From Micromonospora yasonensis (GTDB lineage: Bacteria > Actinomycetota > Actinomycetes > Mycobacteriales > Micromonosporaceae), in the NCBI RefSeq assembly GCF_026013475.1, contig NZ_JAPDPH010000005.1:25199-89198 (forward strand): a stretch of DNA of 64,000 nt. Direction: 5' to 3'. The notes under the pieces were generated by a model. The model saw nothing but the letters and a program-made list of their open reading frames with translations, was not told the DNA's origin and made no database searches. Both the position numbers and the translations under genes were made by a program. Shown here one piece after another: positions 25,826 through 33,938 of the stretch. Numbering within the stretch: position 1 is the first letter of the stretch; each line of letters begins with the position of its first letter.

Positions 25826-25871
25826 ACTCATAATCCCTCGGTCGCGGGTTCGAGTCCCGCCCGCCCCACCA
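25826..25871 (+). repeat. attR, 46-bp direct repeat
   Basis: Identical to 6879-6924. Only the 3' half of the tRNA is duplicated here (preceding bases GGGATTCA do not fold into the tRNA 5' half), marking the right end of the element. Confidence 0.95.
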
Positions 25872-26015
25872 CGGAAGCGCCCTGGTCAGCCATGCTGGCG
25901 GCGACCCGGTCGAACGGCATCAAGATCCGGACCGATGCCCTCAGTCCGGACTGGCCCCGGCCCCGGCCTCAGAGATCCGCTAGCTTGCACCGAGCGCGTC
26001 CCTGATACTCACGGC

Positions 26016-26264
26016 GTGATCAGCAGCGACCCTCGCGCCCCCCGGCTGCCTCGCGTGCCTCACCCAGCCGACAGTCGAAGGCTGCCCATCTACATGATCA
26101 TCTTCTTGGTCTTGGGCATCGCTGGATTCTTCGCACACGCACAGGCCGACAGCCTAAAGGCGCTCGTTTTCGCGAGCATCATCTCGGGAGTGTTCTTCAC
26201 GTGCTTCCTGATCGTGTTCGCGATCTACTGGACCGGATACCTGCTGAAGGGACACGCCACCTAG
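26016..26264 (+). CDS. Small two-helix membrane protein
   Basis: 82 residues from GTG 26016; no strong ribosome site, and an upstream ATG at 25935 is less likely because the added stretch is Pro/Gly-rich. A polar N-terminus (ISSDPRAPRLPRVPHPADSR) is followed by two hydrophobic helices (YMIIFLVLGIAGFFA and ASIISGVFFTCFLIVFAIYW). No family recognised. It is the first chromosomal gene right of attR. Confidence 0.6.
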   Translation: MISSDPRAPRLPRVPHPADSRRLPIYMIIFLVLGIAGFFAHAQADSLKALVFASIISGVFFTCFLIVFAIYWTGYLLKGHAT

Positions 26265-26307
26265 CAGGCCGAGCGCCCGGCTGAGTCCGATGGGCCGTCA
26301 TAGCCGG

Positions 26308-26775
26308 TTACCTGTACGGGGCGTACTGGACGCTGCGGGACCAACGCCGCCAGAAGGGTAGCGGCAGGCAGCCTGCTGGCGCTTCGCCTCCGATCTCGGT
26401 CTCCACTGATCCATCGGCGAGGGTGACCGAGACGGCCGAGCGGCCCGGAGCAAAGACCTCCCGGACCCTGCCGGCGATCACTGAGCGAGCGATGTCTTCG
26501 AGTAGGGCCAAATCTTCAGGGCCGGCTTCCAGTTCCCATCGGCCGCCGTGGTCACCGACTCCCAGGATGAGTTCATCGGAGAAGTCGGTCCATCCGAAGG
26601 CGCGAGCATCGGGATTACGTGGTGTGACGCCCACCGATATCCCGCCCTCGATGCGGTCGACCTCCACAGTCGCCACCCCTGCCAACTCCTTTGCCAACTG
26701 CCTCGCGATTTTCAGAGTTGGTGTCCCTGGCGACTGGTCGGTGCCGGGTTCGTCTTGGCCGTGCTCATCCGTCAC
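26308..26775 (-). CDS. Hypothetical protein
   Basis: 155 residues from GTG 26775. The sequence is acidic with a mixed alpha/beta core (IARQLAKELAGVATVEVDRI, WTDFSDELILGVGDHGGRWE, DLALLEDIARSVIAGRVREV). It looks like an unnamed actinobacterial family with no catalytic motif. It is downstream of the exporter operon on the same strand, 100 bases away from its start to the permease stop, and is probably independent. Confidence 0.6.
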   Translation of the reverse strand: MTDEHGQDEPGTDQSPGTPTLKIARQLAKELAGVATVEVDRIEGGISVGVTPRNPDARAFGWTDFSDELILGVGDHGGRWELEAGPEDLALLEDIARSVIAGRVREVFAPGRSAVSVTLADGSVETEIGGEAPAGCLPLPFWRRWSRSVQYAPYR

Positions 26776-26875
26776 GCGGTCAGTCTGCCAGGCATCAGGG
26801 GTAGGGCGGATGCGTCGATCACCTCTGCCCGTCTCCTGACCGTGCCGCCGACAGCGGTGGGAATCACCGTTCCTG

Positions 26876-27715
26876 TCAGTGGGAGGACTCGCGGTTGAAC
26901 AGCCGCTTCGACCACAGGTATCCGCCGAGCGCGATGACGGCGCACCAGACGAGCGCGATCCACGCGTTGTTCCCGATCGGCTTGTCCATCAGCAGGCCGC
27001 GCAGGGTTTCGATGATCGGCGTGAACGGCTGGTACTCGGCGAACCAGCGCAGACCGGCCGGCATGGAGTCGGTGGGGACGAACCCGCTGCCGAGGAAGGG
27101 CAGCAGAATGAGCGGCATGGGCAGGTTGCTCGCGGTCTCGACGCTCTTGCTCACTTGGCCGAGCGCGACGGACAACCAGACGAGCGCGAAGGTCACCGCC
27201 ACCAGGAAACCGGCCGTGGCCAGCCACGCGCCCAGCCCGGCGGTGGGCCGGAAGCCGACCAGCAACGCCACGCCGATCACGACCGCCAGGCTGAACATCG
27301 CCTGGATCACGCTGCCCAGGACGTGTCCGGTCAGCACCGAGACGCGGGCGATGTGCATGGTGCGGAACCGGGTGATGATGCCTTCGGTCAGGTCCATGGC
27401 GATCGAGATCGCGGTCCCCTGGACCGTGGCCGCCACGGTCATCAGGATGATCGCGGGAGCGACGTAGTTGGCGTACGCGGCGCGCCCGCCGGCCGCGCCG
27501 CTGTGCGCCGCTCCGCCGAGCCCGGCGCCCAGCGTGCCGCCGAGCACGTAGACGAACAGCAGCAGGAAGACGACGGGCATCCCGACGAGCATCACGGTCA
27601 TCGACGGGTACCGCAGCATGCGCTTGAGGTTGCGGCGCAGCATCGTCGCCGAGTCGCGTAGCGGATGGAAACGGAGGCCCGCCGGAGCCGAGGCGGTGAG
27701 GGCCGGGGCGCTCAT
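26876..27715 (-). CDS. ABC-2 type permease (DrrB-like)
   Basis: 279 residues from ATG 27715, whose ATGA overlaps the ATPase stop. Six membrane segments: YPSMTVMLVGMPVVFLLLFVYV, then YVAPAIILMTVAATVQGTAI, SLAVVIGVALLVGF and others. The loop GIITRFRTMHIARVSVLTGHVLG is the family signature of daunorubicin-type exporters. With the ATPase it forms a drug or lipid exporter; the substrate is unknown. A longer open frame upstream is a shadow of the ATPase. Confidence 0.9.
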   Translation of the reverse strand: MSAPALTASAPAGLRFHPLRDSATMLRRNLKRMLRYPSMTVMLVGMPVVFLLLFVYVLGGTLGAGLGGAAHSGAAGGRAAYANYVAPAIILMTVAATVQGTAISIAMDLTEGIITRFRTMHIARVSVLTGHVLGSVIQAMFSLAVVIGVALLVGFRPTAGLGAWLATAGFLVAVTFALVWLSVALGQVSKSVETASNLPMPLILLPFLGSGFVPTDSMPAGLRWFAEYQPFTPIIETLRGLLMDKPIGNNAWIALVWCAVIALGGYLWSKRLFNRESSH

Positions 27716-28671
27716 CGAGTGGTCACCTCTTCGTGGGTGGGGTTGCCGGTGAGGGCGAGGAAGACGTCGTCGAGATCGGGGGTGTGCACGGACAACTCGT
27801 CGACCTCGATGGCGCGGTCGTCGAGCCGGCCGATCAGGGTCTTCAGCGAGCGCAGGCTGCCATCGCTGGGCACCCGCAGGGCGAGCGCGTCGTTCTCGCG
27901 CGACGCCTGACCCAGTACGCGCATGGCCGCGTCGAGGCCCTGCGGGTTGGCGAACCGCAGGCGAACGTGCCCGCCGGGGATGCGGCGCTTCAGTTCCTCC
28001 GCGGTTCCCTCGGCGACCACCCGGCCGTGGTCGAGGACCGCGATCCGGTCGGCCAGCTCGTCGGCCTCCTCCAGGTACTGCGTGGTCAGGAAGATGGTGA
28101 CGCCGCCGGCCACCAGGTCCCGGACGATCTGCCACATGTTCCGGCGGCTGCGCGGGTCCAGTCCGGTGGTCGGCTCGTCGAGGAAGATCACTTGCGGGCT
28201 GCCGACCAGGGTCATCGCCAGGTCGAGCCGCCGCCGCATGCCCCCGGAGTAGGTCGATGCCGGCTTCCTTGCCGCCTCGGTCAGGTCGAACTGTTCGAGC
28301 AGCTGGGCGGCGCGCCGGCGGCCTTCGCCCCGGGCGAGGTGGTGCAGATCCGCCATCAGCAGCAGGTTCTCCTCGCCGGTGAGCAGGTTGTCCACCGCGG
28401 AGAACTGGCCGGTGACGCCGATGGCGGCGCGCACCGAGTCCGGTTCGCGGGCGAGGTCGTGCCCGGCGACCTGGACGTCACCGGCGTCGGCACTGATCAG
28501 AGTGGACAGAATCTTGACCGTGGTGGTCTTCCCGGCGCCGTTCGCGCCGAGCAGCGAGAAGACCTTTCCCCGTGGCACGTTCAGATCGAGACCGTCGAGC
28601 ACGACGTGGTCGCCGAACGATTTCCGTAGCCCGGTCGCGGCGATCGCCGGGCGGGATTGCGTGATGGTCAT
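27712..28671 (-). CDS. ABC transporter ATPase (DrrA-like)
   Basis: 319 residues from ATG 28671 with GGAAGGGAAACC upstream. Walker A GANGAGKTTT, signature YSGGMRRRLDLAMTL, Walker B VIFLDEPTTGLDP and the switch His in FLTTQYLEEADELADR. The C-terminal extension (VRLRFANPQGLDAAMRVLG, ELSVHTPDLDDVFLALTG) is typical of DrrA/antibiotic-exporter ATPases. It is the middle gene of an operon: DUF4097 protein, ATPase, permease. Confidence 0.93.
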   Translation of the reverse strand: MTITQSRPAIAATGLRKSFGDHVVLDGLDLNVPRGKVFSLLGANGAGKTTTVKILSTLISADAGDVQVAGHDLAREPDSVRAAIGVTGQFSAVDNLLTGEENLLLMADLHHLARGEGRRRAAQLLEQFDLTEAARKPASTYSGGMRRRLDLAMTLVGSPQVIFLDEPTTGLDPRSRRNMWQIVRDLVAGGVTIFLTTQYLEEADELADRIAVLDHGRVVAEGTAEELKRRIPGGHVRLRFANPQGLDAAMRVLGQASRENDALALRVPSDGSLRSLKTLIGRLDDRAIEVDELSVHTPDLDDVFLALTGNPTHEEVTTR

Positions 28672-28701
28672 GGTTTCCCTTCCTCCGGGGCTGGAAGTGG
28701 A

Positions 28702-29541
28702 TCAGGAGCGGTGGATGGTGATGTCGCCGTAGGAGGTGCGGCCGCGGACCTCGACGGTCTGGTTGGTCTCGTCGGGCCGGGTGGTGCTCTCCAGCTGGTT
28801 GCGCACGTGCCCGAATCCGGTGTTGACCTCGAGCCAGGCGGCGGTGCCCGCCGCGATGCCGATGTCCAGGTCGCCTGCGGCGGTGCCGAGGACGACCGAG
28901 CCGCGGACCACCTCGCCGAGGCGGATGCTGCCGTTGGACGTCTTCGCGTCGACGCCGGCGCCGGCCCGCTCGACGTCGATGGCGCCGTTGGCGCTGCGCA
29001 CCCGCACGTCGCCGGTGACCGCGTCGATCGTGGTGTCGCCGTTGGAGTTCTTGACCACCACGGCGCCCTCGACCTCGCCGATCTGGATCTTGCCGGAACC
29101 GGTGGAGATCTCGGCGTTGCCTGTGATGCCGTCGACGGTGACGTGACCGATACCCGTATGCAGTCGCAGCGGGCCGGTTCGTTCGAACCCGACGTTGCCG
29201 GTGGTCTTGACCCGGCACTCGCCGAGCCGGCCGGCACAGCGGATGTCGCCCATCTGCAGGTGAGCGGACAGTTGGGAACCGCTGGGCAGTTCGATGGAAA
29301 CGTCCACCGACCTGCTCTTCTTCGAGAAGTCGAAAGTGCGCTTCGGGCCGGTGACCTGGAGCATGCCGTTGGTGTAGTCGACACGGACCTGCGCGGCGGC
29401 CTGCACGTCGGACTCGTCGGTTTTGTCGCTCGGCCGGACCTCGACGATGGTGTCCGTGCGGTCGCTCGCGGCGATCCGCACGTAGCCGACGCCGAATTCG
29501 AGCGTGACGGAGATCGGTTTGGGCGTCTCGAAAGTAGGCAT
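28702..29541 (-). CDS. DUF4097-type beta-strand repeat protein
   Basis: 279 residues from ATG 29541 (GGGGACAACC upstream). Repeated short beta strands such as IRLGEVVRGSVVLGTAAGDL, TGNAEISTGSGKIQIGEVEG and VKNSNGDTTIDAVTGDVRV form a right-handed beta-helix-like stack. There is no signal peptide, so it is cytoplasmic. Such proteins are frequently placed upstream of DrrAB-like exporters; a scaffolding or sensing role is assumed. Thirty bases separate it from the ATPase start. Confidence 0.85.
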   Translation of the reverse strand: MPTFETPKPISVTLEFGVGYVRIAASDRTDTIVEVRPSDKTDESDVQAAAQVRVDYTNGMLQVTGPKRTFDFSKKSRSVDVSIELPSGSQLSAHLQMGDIRCAGRLGECRVKTTGNVGFERTGPLRLHTGIGHVTVDGITGNAEISTGSGKIQIGEVEGAVVVKNSNGDTTIDAVTGDVRVRSANGAIDVERAGAGVDAKTSNGSIRLGEVVRGSVVLGTAAGDLDIGIAAGTAAWLEVNTGFGHVRNQLESTTRPDETNQTVEVRGRTSYGDITIHRS

Positions 29542-29617
29542 GGTTGTCCCCGCATCATGGGTAGGTGAGTCGCCCCCGCTGGTCGGGGACGTGGTGGAAG
29601 GAAGGCGTGCGGTGCGG

Positions 29618-30151
29618 TCAGCGCACCCAGCCGGTGAAGCCCTGCTTGGTCCGTTTCCCGCCGCCGCGTGGCTCGGGACGCTGATCGCGATCGGACCGCT
29701 GCAGGCCGGCGGCGGCCGCCCGGACCAGCCAGGCGTTGACCGAGCGCCCCTCCTTGGCCGCGGCCTCCTCGATCGCGGCCTTGAGCTGCTCGGGCATGCG
29801 TACGTTGATCCGGGCGGCAGGGCCGTCCTCGGCGATCAGCAGATCGCTGTCCGGCGCGCCGCCGACCGTCGCCGCGGTGTCCTCGGCCGCGAGCCCGAGC
29901 GGCTCGGCGGGTGGCGGAGTCACGACGAAGCTCGGATCCCGCCCGCGCAGGCGCAGCTCCACCGAACCCGGAGCCAGGTCCCGGGTGATCTCGTCGGCGG
30001 CGCCCGACAGCGCGTCCAGCAGCGTCATCCGGATCGCCGACTCAAGCGACCCGGTCAGGCGCTCGACCAGCGCACGCGCCTCTTCACCGCCGGCTTCGGC
30101 AAGCGTGGCGAACTCACGTCCGAGGTTGCTCACATACGAGGTCAAGTCCAT
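29618..30151 (-). CDS. Ribbon-helix-helix (HicB/Arc-like) regulator of the exporter operon
   Basis: 177 residues from ATG 30151 (MDLTSYVSNLGREFATLAEA); ATGs upstream at 30166 and 30199 lie within the operator repeats. The C-terminal DNA-binding segment is ARINVRMPEQLKAAIEEAAAKEGRSVNAWLVRAAAAGLQ, a typical beta-helix-helix. The N-terminal half is helical. No ribosome site precedes the ATG, so the mRNA may be leaderless. It lies upstream of the DUF4097-exporter genes with a 76-base gap and probably represses the operon and itself. Confidence 0.8.
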   Translation of the reverse strand: MDLTSYVSNLGREFATLAEAGGEEARALVERLTGSLESAIRMTLLDALSGAADEITRDLAPGSVELRLRGRDPSFVVTPPPAEPLGLAAEDTAATVGGAPDSDLLIAEDGPAARINVRMPEQLKAAIEEAAAKEGRSVNAWLVRAAAAGLQRSDRDQRPEPRGGGKRTKQGFTGWVR

Positions 30152-30152
30152 G

Positions 30153-30199
30153 GTGCCAATATGGCACATCGATGGCACACGAACAAGCCATTTTGGCAC
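30153..30199 (-). promoter_or_regulatory. TGGCAC operator cluster in front of the RHH regulator
   Basis: GTGCCA-ATA-TGGCAC (30153-30167) is an inverted repeat one base from the start codon. Two more TGGCAC copies follow at 30173-30178 and 30194-30199, spaced 21 bases apart. Such arrays suit a dimer-of-dimers ribbon-helix-helix repressor. Confidence 0.6.
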
Positions 30200-30361
30200 C
30201 AGCGGGTGTCGTGTTGGCGCTGCCTGACGTATCGGGATGAAAGAGCGCAGGTCAAGCGTGGGGACGCCGCTGCTCGATCGCCGGACGAGGAGGTCCGCCG
30301 GCGGGTCCCTGAGTACGAAGGCTCATGTGCCTGGCCGGCGCGAACGGAAGGATCGGGGACC

Positions 30362-30748
30362 ATGACAACGCGTACCCTGCTCGGCGGCCTGATCCTGGCG
30401 GCGGCGACGGTCGGCACCTGGTTCGCCTGGCTGAGCTGGGAGACCGGCTACACGGTCGACCCGGAGACCGGCGCGACCAGCGGCCCGTACGCGGTGTGGC
30501 AGGTGGTCGGCTGCGTGCTCACGCTCGGTGTCGTCGCCGCGGTCGGCGGTTGGTGGCTCGGCCCGTGGCTGGTGGCGCCGGTGATGGCGGTCGCCTTCAC
30601 GGTTCCCTGGGCGGTGCACGCCGCGTCGACCGACGAATCCGGGCTGTGGGCGGTGGGCGCGGCGTTGGTGCTGCTCGGCACGGCGGCCGGCAGCGGCGTG
30701 GTCAGCTTGGCCGCCCACCTGCTCCGTCGGCGACTGACCGGCGTGTGA
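30362..30748 (+). CDS. Small four-helix membrane protein
   Basis: 128 residues from ATG 30362 with GGAAGG and GGGGACC upstream. Four hydrophobic helices (LLGGLILAAATVGTWFAWLS, VVGCVLTLGVVAAVGGWWLG, VMAVAFTVPWAVHAA, VGAALVLLGTAAGSGVVSLA). The polar stretch TGYTVDPETGATSGPYAVWQ lies between the first two. No named family. It is convergent with the glycine-betaine binding protein gene. Confidence 0.75.
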   Translation: MTTRTLLGGLILAAATVGTWFAWLSWETGYTVDPETGATSGPYAVWQVVGCVLTLGVVAAVGGWWLGPWLVAPVMAVAFTVPWAVHAASTDESGLWAVGAALVLLGTAAGSGVVSLAAHLLRRRLTGV

Positions 30749-30780
30749 CCCGGCACCGCCGCGGTATCTATCCTCACCTG

Positions 30781-30819
30781 CCACGAGGGGCCCCGCCGAA
30801 CCGGCGGGGCCCCTCGTGG
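30781..30819. terminator. 18-bp perfect hairpin, bidirectional
   Basis: CCACGAGGGGCCCCGCCG pairs with CGGCGGGGCCCCTCGTGG around AAC. It is 32 bases after the plus-strand stop at 30748 and 11 bases before the minus-strand stop at 30831. Confidence 0.85.
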
Positions 30820-30830
30820 TCATGCGGTGC

Positions 30831-31718
30831 TCAGGCGAGCGCCTTCAGGTAGTCCGGGTTGGCCTTCAGCCACTCGTCGACGGCCTTCGCCTCGTCACCC
30901 TTGTGGGTGTTGAACATCAGGTCCTCCAGGGACCCGAGCTGCTGACCGTCCATCTTGAACTTGTTCAGCATCGCGGTGACCTCGGGGAAGTCCTTGCCGA
31001 AGCCCTTGCGGGCGAAGGTGTTGATCTGCTCGGCCTGGCCGAGGGTGCCCTTCGGGTCGGCGAGGTCCTTCAGCTCGTACTTGGCGTAGGCCCAGTGCGG
31101 GTGCCAGAGGGTGACCGCGATCGGCTTCTTGTCGGCGATCGCGCCGTCCAGCGCGGCCAGCATGGCCGGGGTGGAGGAGGTCTTCAGCTTCAGCTTGCCG
31201 TCCAGGCCGTAGCCGGGGAGCACCTTCTCCTGGGTGGCCTTGGTGAGGCCGGCGCCCGGCTCGATGCCGATCAGCTGCCCGCCGAAGGTGCCCGCCTGGG
31301 CGGCCAGGTCGTCGAGGGAGTCGACGCCCTGCACGTACTTCGGCACGGCGATGCTCAGGCTGGCGTCGTCGTGCCAGACGCCGAGCTTCTCCAGCTTGTC
31401 GCCGTACTTCGCCAGGTAGGAGGCGTGCGTCTGAGGCAGCCAGCCGTCCAGGAACAGGTCGATGTCGCCGTTGGCGAGACCGCCGTAGACGAGACCGGCC
31501 TCCAGGTTCTTCAGCTGGACCCGGTAGCCCTTCTCCTCCAGGATGTGCTGCCACAGGTGGGACGCGGCGATCGCCTCGTCCCAGGCCATGTAGCCGATGG
31601 TGATCTTCTTGCCGGTGCCGGACGCGCCGTCCGACGAGTTGCCGCAGGCGGCGGCACCGCCCAGGGCGAGGGTGGCGGTCACCGCGAGCGCGAGGACGCG
31701 CTTCAGGGTCGTGAACAC
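30831..31718 (-). CDS. Glycine betaine/choline ABC transporter substrate-binding lipoprotein
   Basis: 295 residues from GTG 31718 (AGGAAGGG upstream). The lipoprotein signal RVLALAVTATLALGGAAACG puts the lipid anchor at Cys25. The OpuAC fold shows ITIGYMAWDEAIAASHLWQH, DIDLFLDGWLPQTHASYL and VTLWHPHWAYAKYELKDL; the aromatic residues (WDEA, DGWLP, HPHW) build the cation-pi box for quaternary amines. It is the last gene of the operon ATPase-permease-binding protein, and a strong hairpin follows. Confidence 0.93.
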   Translation of the reverse strand: MFTTLKRVLALAVTATLALGGAAACGNSSDGASGTGKKITIGYMAWDEAIAASHLWQHILEEKGYRVQLKNLEAGLVYGGLANGDIDLFLDGWLPQTHASYLAKYGDKLEKLGVWHDDASLSIAVPKYVQGVDSLDDLAAQAGTFGGQLIGIEPGAGLTKATQEKVLPGYGLDGKLKLKTSSTPAMLAALDGAIADKKPIAVTLWHPHWAYAKYELKDLADPKGTLGQAEQINTFARKGFGKDFPEVTAMLNKFKMDGQQLGSLEDLMFNTHKGDEAKAVDEWLKANPDYLKALA

Positions 31719-31794
31719 AGGGATTCCCTTCCTGTTTCGGGGTTGCCGGCGGACCCGCGTACGCGGGAACAGGGGTGCCGGCGGAGGGCGATGG

Positions 31795-32688
31795 TCAGGC
31801 GTCCTGCCGCGCGAGGCGCTGCGCCCGCGCGGACGGGAACCGGTCGCCCACGGAGTCGGTGAGCCGGTCGAGCACCACGGCGAGGACCACGACGGCGATC
31901 CCGCCCTCGAAGCCACTGCCCACCTCGACCTGGGACAGCGCGAACATGATCACGTCGCCGAGGCCGCCGGCGCCGACCATGCCGGCGATGACCACCATGG
32001 ACAGGGCCAGCATGATGACCTGGTTGACCCCGGTCATGATGGTGGGCAGGGCCAGCGGCAGCTTGGTGCGCAGCAGCACCATCCACGGTGGTGCGCCGAA
32101 CGACTCGGCGGCCTGGACGATCTCCTGGTCGACCTGGCGCAGGCCCAGTTCGGTCAGGCGGACGCCGGGCGGCATGCTGAACACCAGGGTGGCCAGCACG
32201 CCCGGCACGGTGCCGATGCCGAAGAAGAAGATCGCCGGAATGAGATAGACGAACGCCGGCATGGTCTGCATCAGGTCCAGCACCGGCCGGGCCAGCGCGG
32301 AGGCCCGCTTGTTCTCGGCGATGAAGACGCCCAGCGGGATCGCCAGCAGCAGCGCGAGCACGCTGGCCACGAGCACCTGCGCGAGCGTGCTCATGGTCTC
32401 CTCCCAGTACGGCATGCCGGCCACCAGGCCGAGGCCGACCGCGGTGCCGAGGCCGAACTTCCAGCCGCGCAGCCACCAGCCGAGCGCGGCCAGGACCGCC
32501 ACGACCACCACCGCCGGTACGCCGGTCAGCAGGTCGCTGAGCGGGCGCACCAGGGCGTCGACCACGGCGGCGACCGCGTCGAAGAACGGGCCGAGGCTGC
32601 CGGTGGCCCAGTCGACGGCCGACTCGGTCCAGGCGCCCAGCGGCACCCGGGGCAGCCAGGCGTCGAGCGGGGACTGCGGGACGCTCAT
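31795..32688 (-). CDS. Glycine betaine ABC transporter permease (ProW-like)
   Basis: 297 residues from ATG 32688, overlapping the ATPase stop by ATGA. Six or more membrane segments; the binding-protein-dependent permease loop is ESFGAPPWMVLLRTKLPLALPTIMTGVNQ. N-terminal amphipathic region LPRVPLGAWTESAVDWATGS resembles ProW. It forms the channel for betaine uptake, an osmoprotection function. Confidence 0.93.
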   Translation of the reverse strand: MSVPQSPLDAWLPRVPLGAWTESAVDWATGSLGPFFDAVAAVVDALVRPLSDLLTGVPAVVVVAVLAALGWWLRGWKFGLGTAVGLGLVAGMPYWEETMSTLAQVLVASVLALLLAIPLGVFIAENKRASALARPVLDLMQTMPAFVYLIPAIFFFGIGTVPGVLATLVFSMPPGVRLTELGLRQVDQEIVQAAESFGAPPWMVLLRTKLPLALPTIMTGVNQVIMLALSMVVIAGMVGAGGLGDVIMFALSQVEVGSGFEGGIAVVVLAVVLDRLTDSVGDRFPSARAQRLARQDA

Positions 32689-33938
32689 GCCGACTCTCCC
32701 TTCGTACCGACCAGTTCCACGTCGTCCTGCGCCGGGGCGTCCGCCGGCTCGTCCGGGGTGGCGGCGGCCAGCGCGCTGAGCAGGGTGATCCGGGGGATCA
32801 CTCCGGTCAGCCGGCCGCGCTCGTCCAGCACCGCCACCGGGTGCTGGCTCTCCGCGCAGTCGGCGAAGAGGTCGGCCACCGCGGTGTCCTCGGTGACCGT
32901 GCGGGCCCGCTCGGTCGAGACGTACCCGTCCAGGTTCGGCCGGCCCTCGCGGAGCGCGCGCAGCACCTCGTCCTCGGTGACGGTGCCGAGGAACTTCTTC
33001 ATCGGTCCGGTCACGTAGACCACCGAGGTCTGGCTCTCCCGCAGGGCCTTGGCGGCCACCCGGGGACCGGCGTTGACGTCCAACACGTGCTGCGGCTTCT
33101 CCATCACCGAGGCGGCGGTGAGGATCCGGGTCCGGTCCACGTCGGCGACGAACTGCGCCACGTACCCGTTGGCCGGGTCGGTGAGGATCTCCTCGGCGGT
33201 GCCGATCTGGACGATGCGGCCGTCCCGCATCACCGCGATCCGGTCGCCGAGCCGCATGGCCTCGTTGAGGTCGTGGGTGATGAAGATGATGGTCTTGCCC
33301 AGCTCGGCCTGGAGTTCCAGGAGCTGGTCCTGGATCTCCCGGCGGATGAGCGGGTCCAGCGCCGAGAACGCCTCGTCCATCAGCAGGATGTCGGTGCCGG
33401 CCGCGAGCGCGCGGGCCAGTCCGACCCGCTGCCGCATGCCGCCGGAGAGGTCGTGCGGCAGCTTGTCCGCCCACTCCACCAGACCCACCATGCGCAGCGC
33501 CTCCATCGCCCGCTCGCGCCGCTCGGCCTTGGGCAGGCCGGCGACCTCCAGCGCGTACCCGGCGTTCTCCAGCACCGTCCGGTGTGGCATGAGCGCGAAG
33601 TGCTGGAAGACCATGCTGATCTTCTCCCGGCGCAGCCTGCGCAGAGCCGCGGGCTTCAGCGTGGTCAGCTCGACCCCGTCGACCCGCACGCTGCCCTGGG
33701 TGGGGCGCAGCAGGCCGTTGAGCATCCGGATGAGGGTCGACTTGCCGGAGCCGGAGAGGCCCATCACGACGAAGATCTCGCCGGGGCGTACCTCGAAGTT
33801 CGCGTCGATCACGGCGGCCGTGGTCGGCAGCCCGACCAGGGCCTCGGCGCGGGGTGCGCCGTTAGCCAGGCGTCTTACCGCTTCGTCAGCTCGATTGCCG
33901 AATATTTTGTAGAGCGACTTCACTGCGAGCGCGGACAC
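32685..33938 (-). CDS. Glycine betaine ABC transporter ATPase with CBS domains (ProV-like)
   Basis: 417 residues from GTG 33938 with GGAGAGGGGATC upstream. N-terminal VKSLYKIFGNRADEAVRRL is typical of ProV/OpuAA. Walker A GLSGSGKST, signature LSGGMRQRVGLARAL, Walker B ILLMDEAFSALDP, switch ITHDLNEAM. Two C-terminal CBS domains (~280-400: TSVVYVTGPMKKFLGTVTED, HPVAVLDERGRLTGVIPRIT) sense ionic strength in OpuA. First gene of the operon; its promoter must lie in 33939-34100. Confidence 0.93.
   Translation of the reverse strand: MSALAVKSLYKIFGNRADEAVRRLANGAPRAEALVGLPTTAAVIDANFEVRPGEIFVVMGLSGSGKSTLIRMLNGLLRPTQGSVRVDGVELTTLKPAALRRLRREKISMVFQHFALMPHRTVLENAGYALEVAGLPKAERRERAMEALRMVGLVEWADKLPHDLSGGMRQRVGLARALAAGTDILLMDEAFSALDPLIRREIQDQLLELQAELGKTIIFITHDLNEAMRLGDRIAVMRDGRIVQIGTAEEILTDPANGYVAQFVADVDRTRILTAASVMEKPQHVLDVNAGPRVAAKALRESQTSVVYVTGPMKKFLGTVTEDEVLRALREGRPNLDGYVSTERARTVTEDTAVADLFADCAESQHPVAVLDERGRLTGVIPRITLLSALAAATPDEPADAPAQDDVELVGTKGESA

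Larger units (their letters stand above)
6879..25871. mobile_element. Actinomycete integrative and conjugative element (AICE, pSAM2-like), ~19 kb
   Basis: The element is bounded by perfect 46-bp direct repeats. The left copy is the tRNA 3' half including CCA. The integrase gene starts its stop codon on the next base after attL. Core genes are integrase, excisionase, RepSA-like HUH replication initiator and FtsK/TraB-like translocase, all on the minus strand near attL, the usual AICE set. No relaxase or type IV secretion genes are seen, as expected for AICEs, which transfer double-stranded DNA. The right half is cargo with visibly more A/T. Several cargo genes are broken (murF, an IS1380-like transposase, a secreted protein), while core genes read intact. 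Confidence 0.93.

Noticed and set aside
25826..25871. A second CAT tRNA gene
   Set aside because: Only the 3' half of the tRNA is present; the 5' acceptor and D arm are missing. It is attR.
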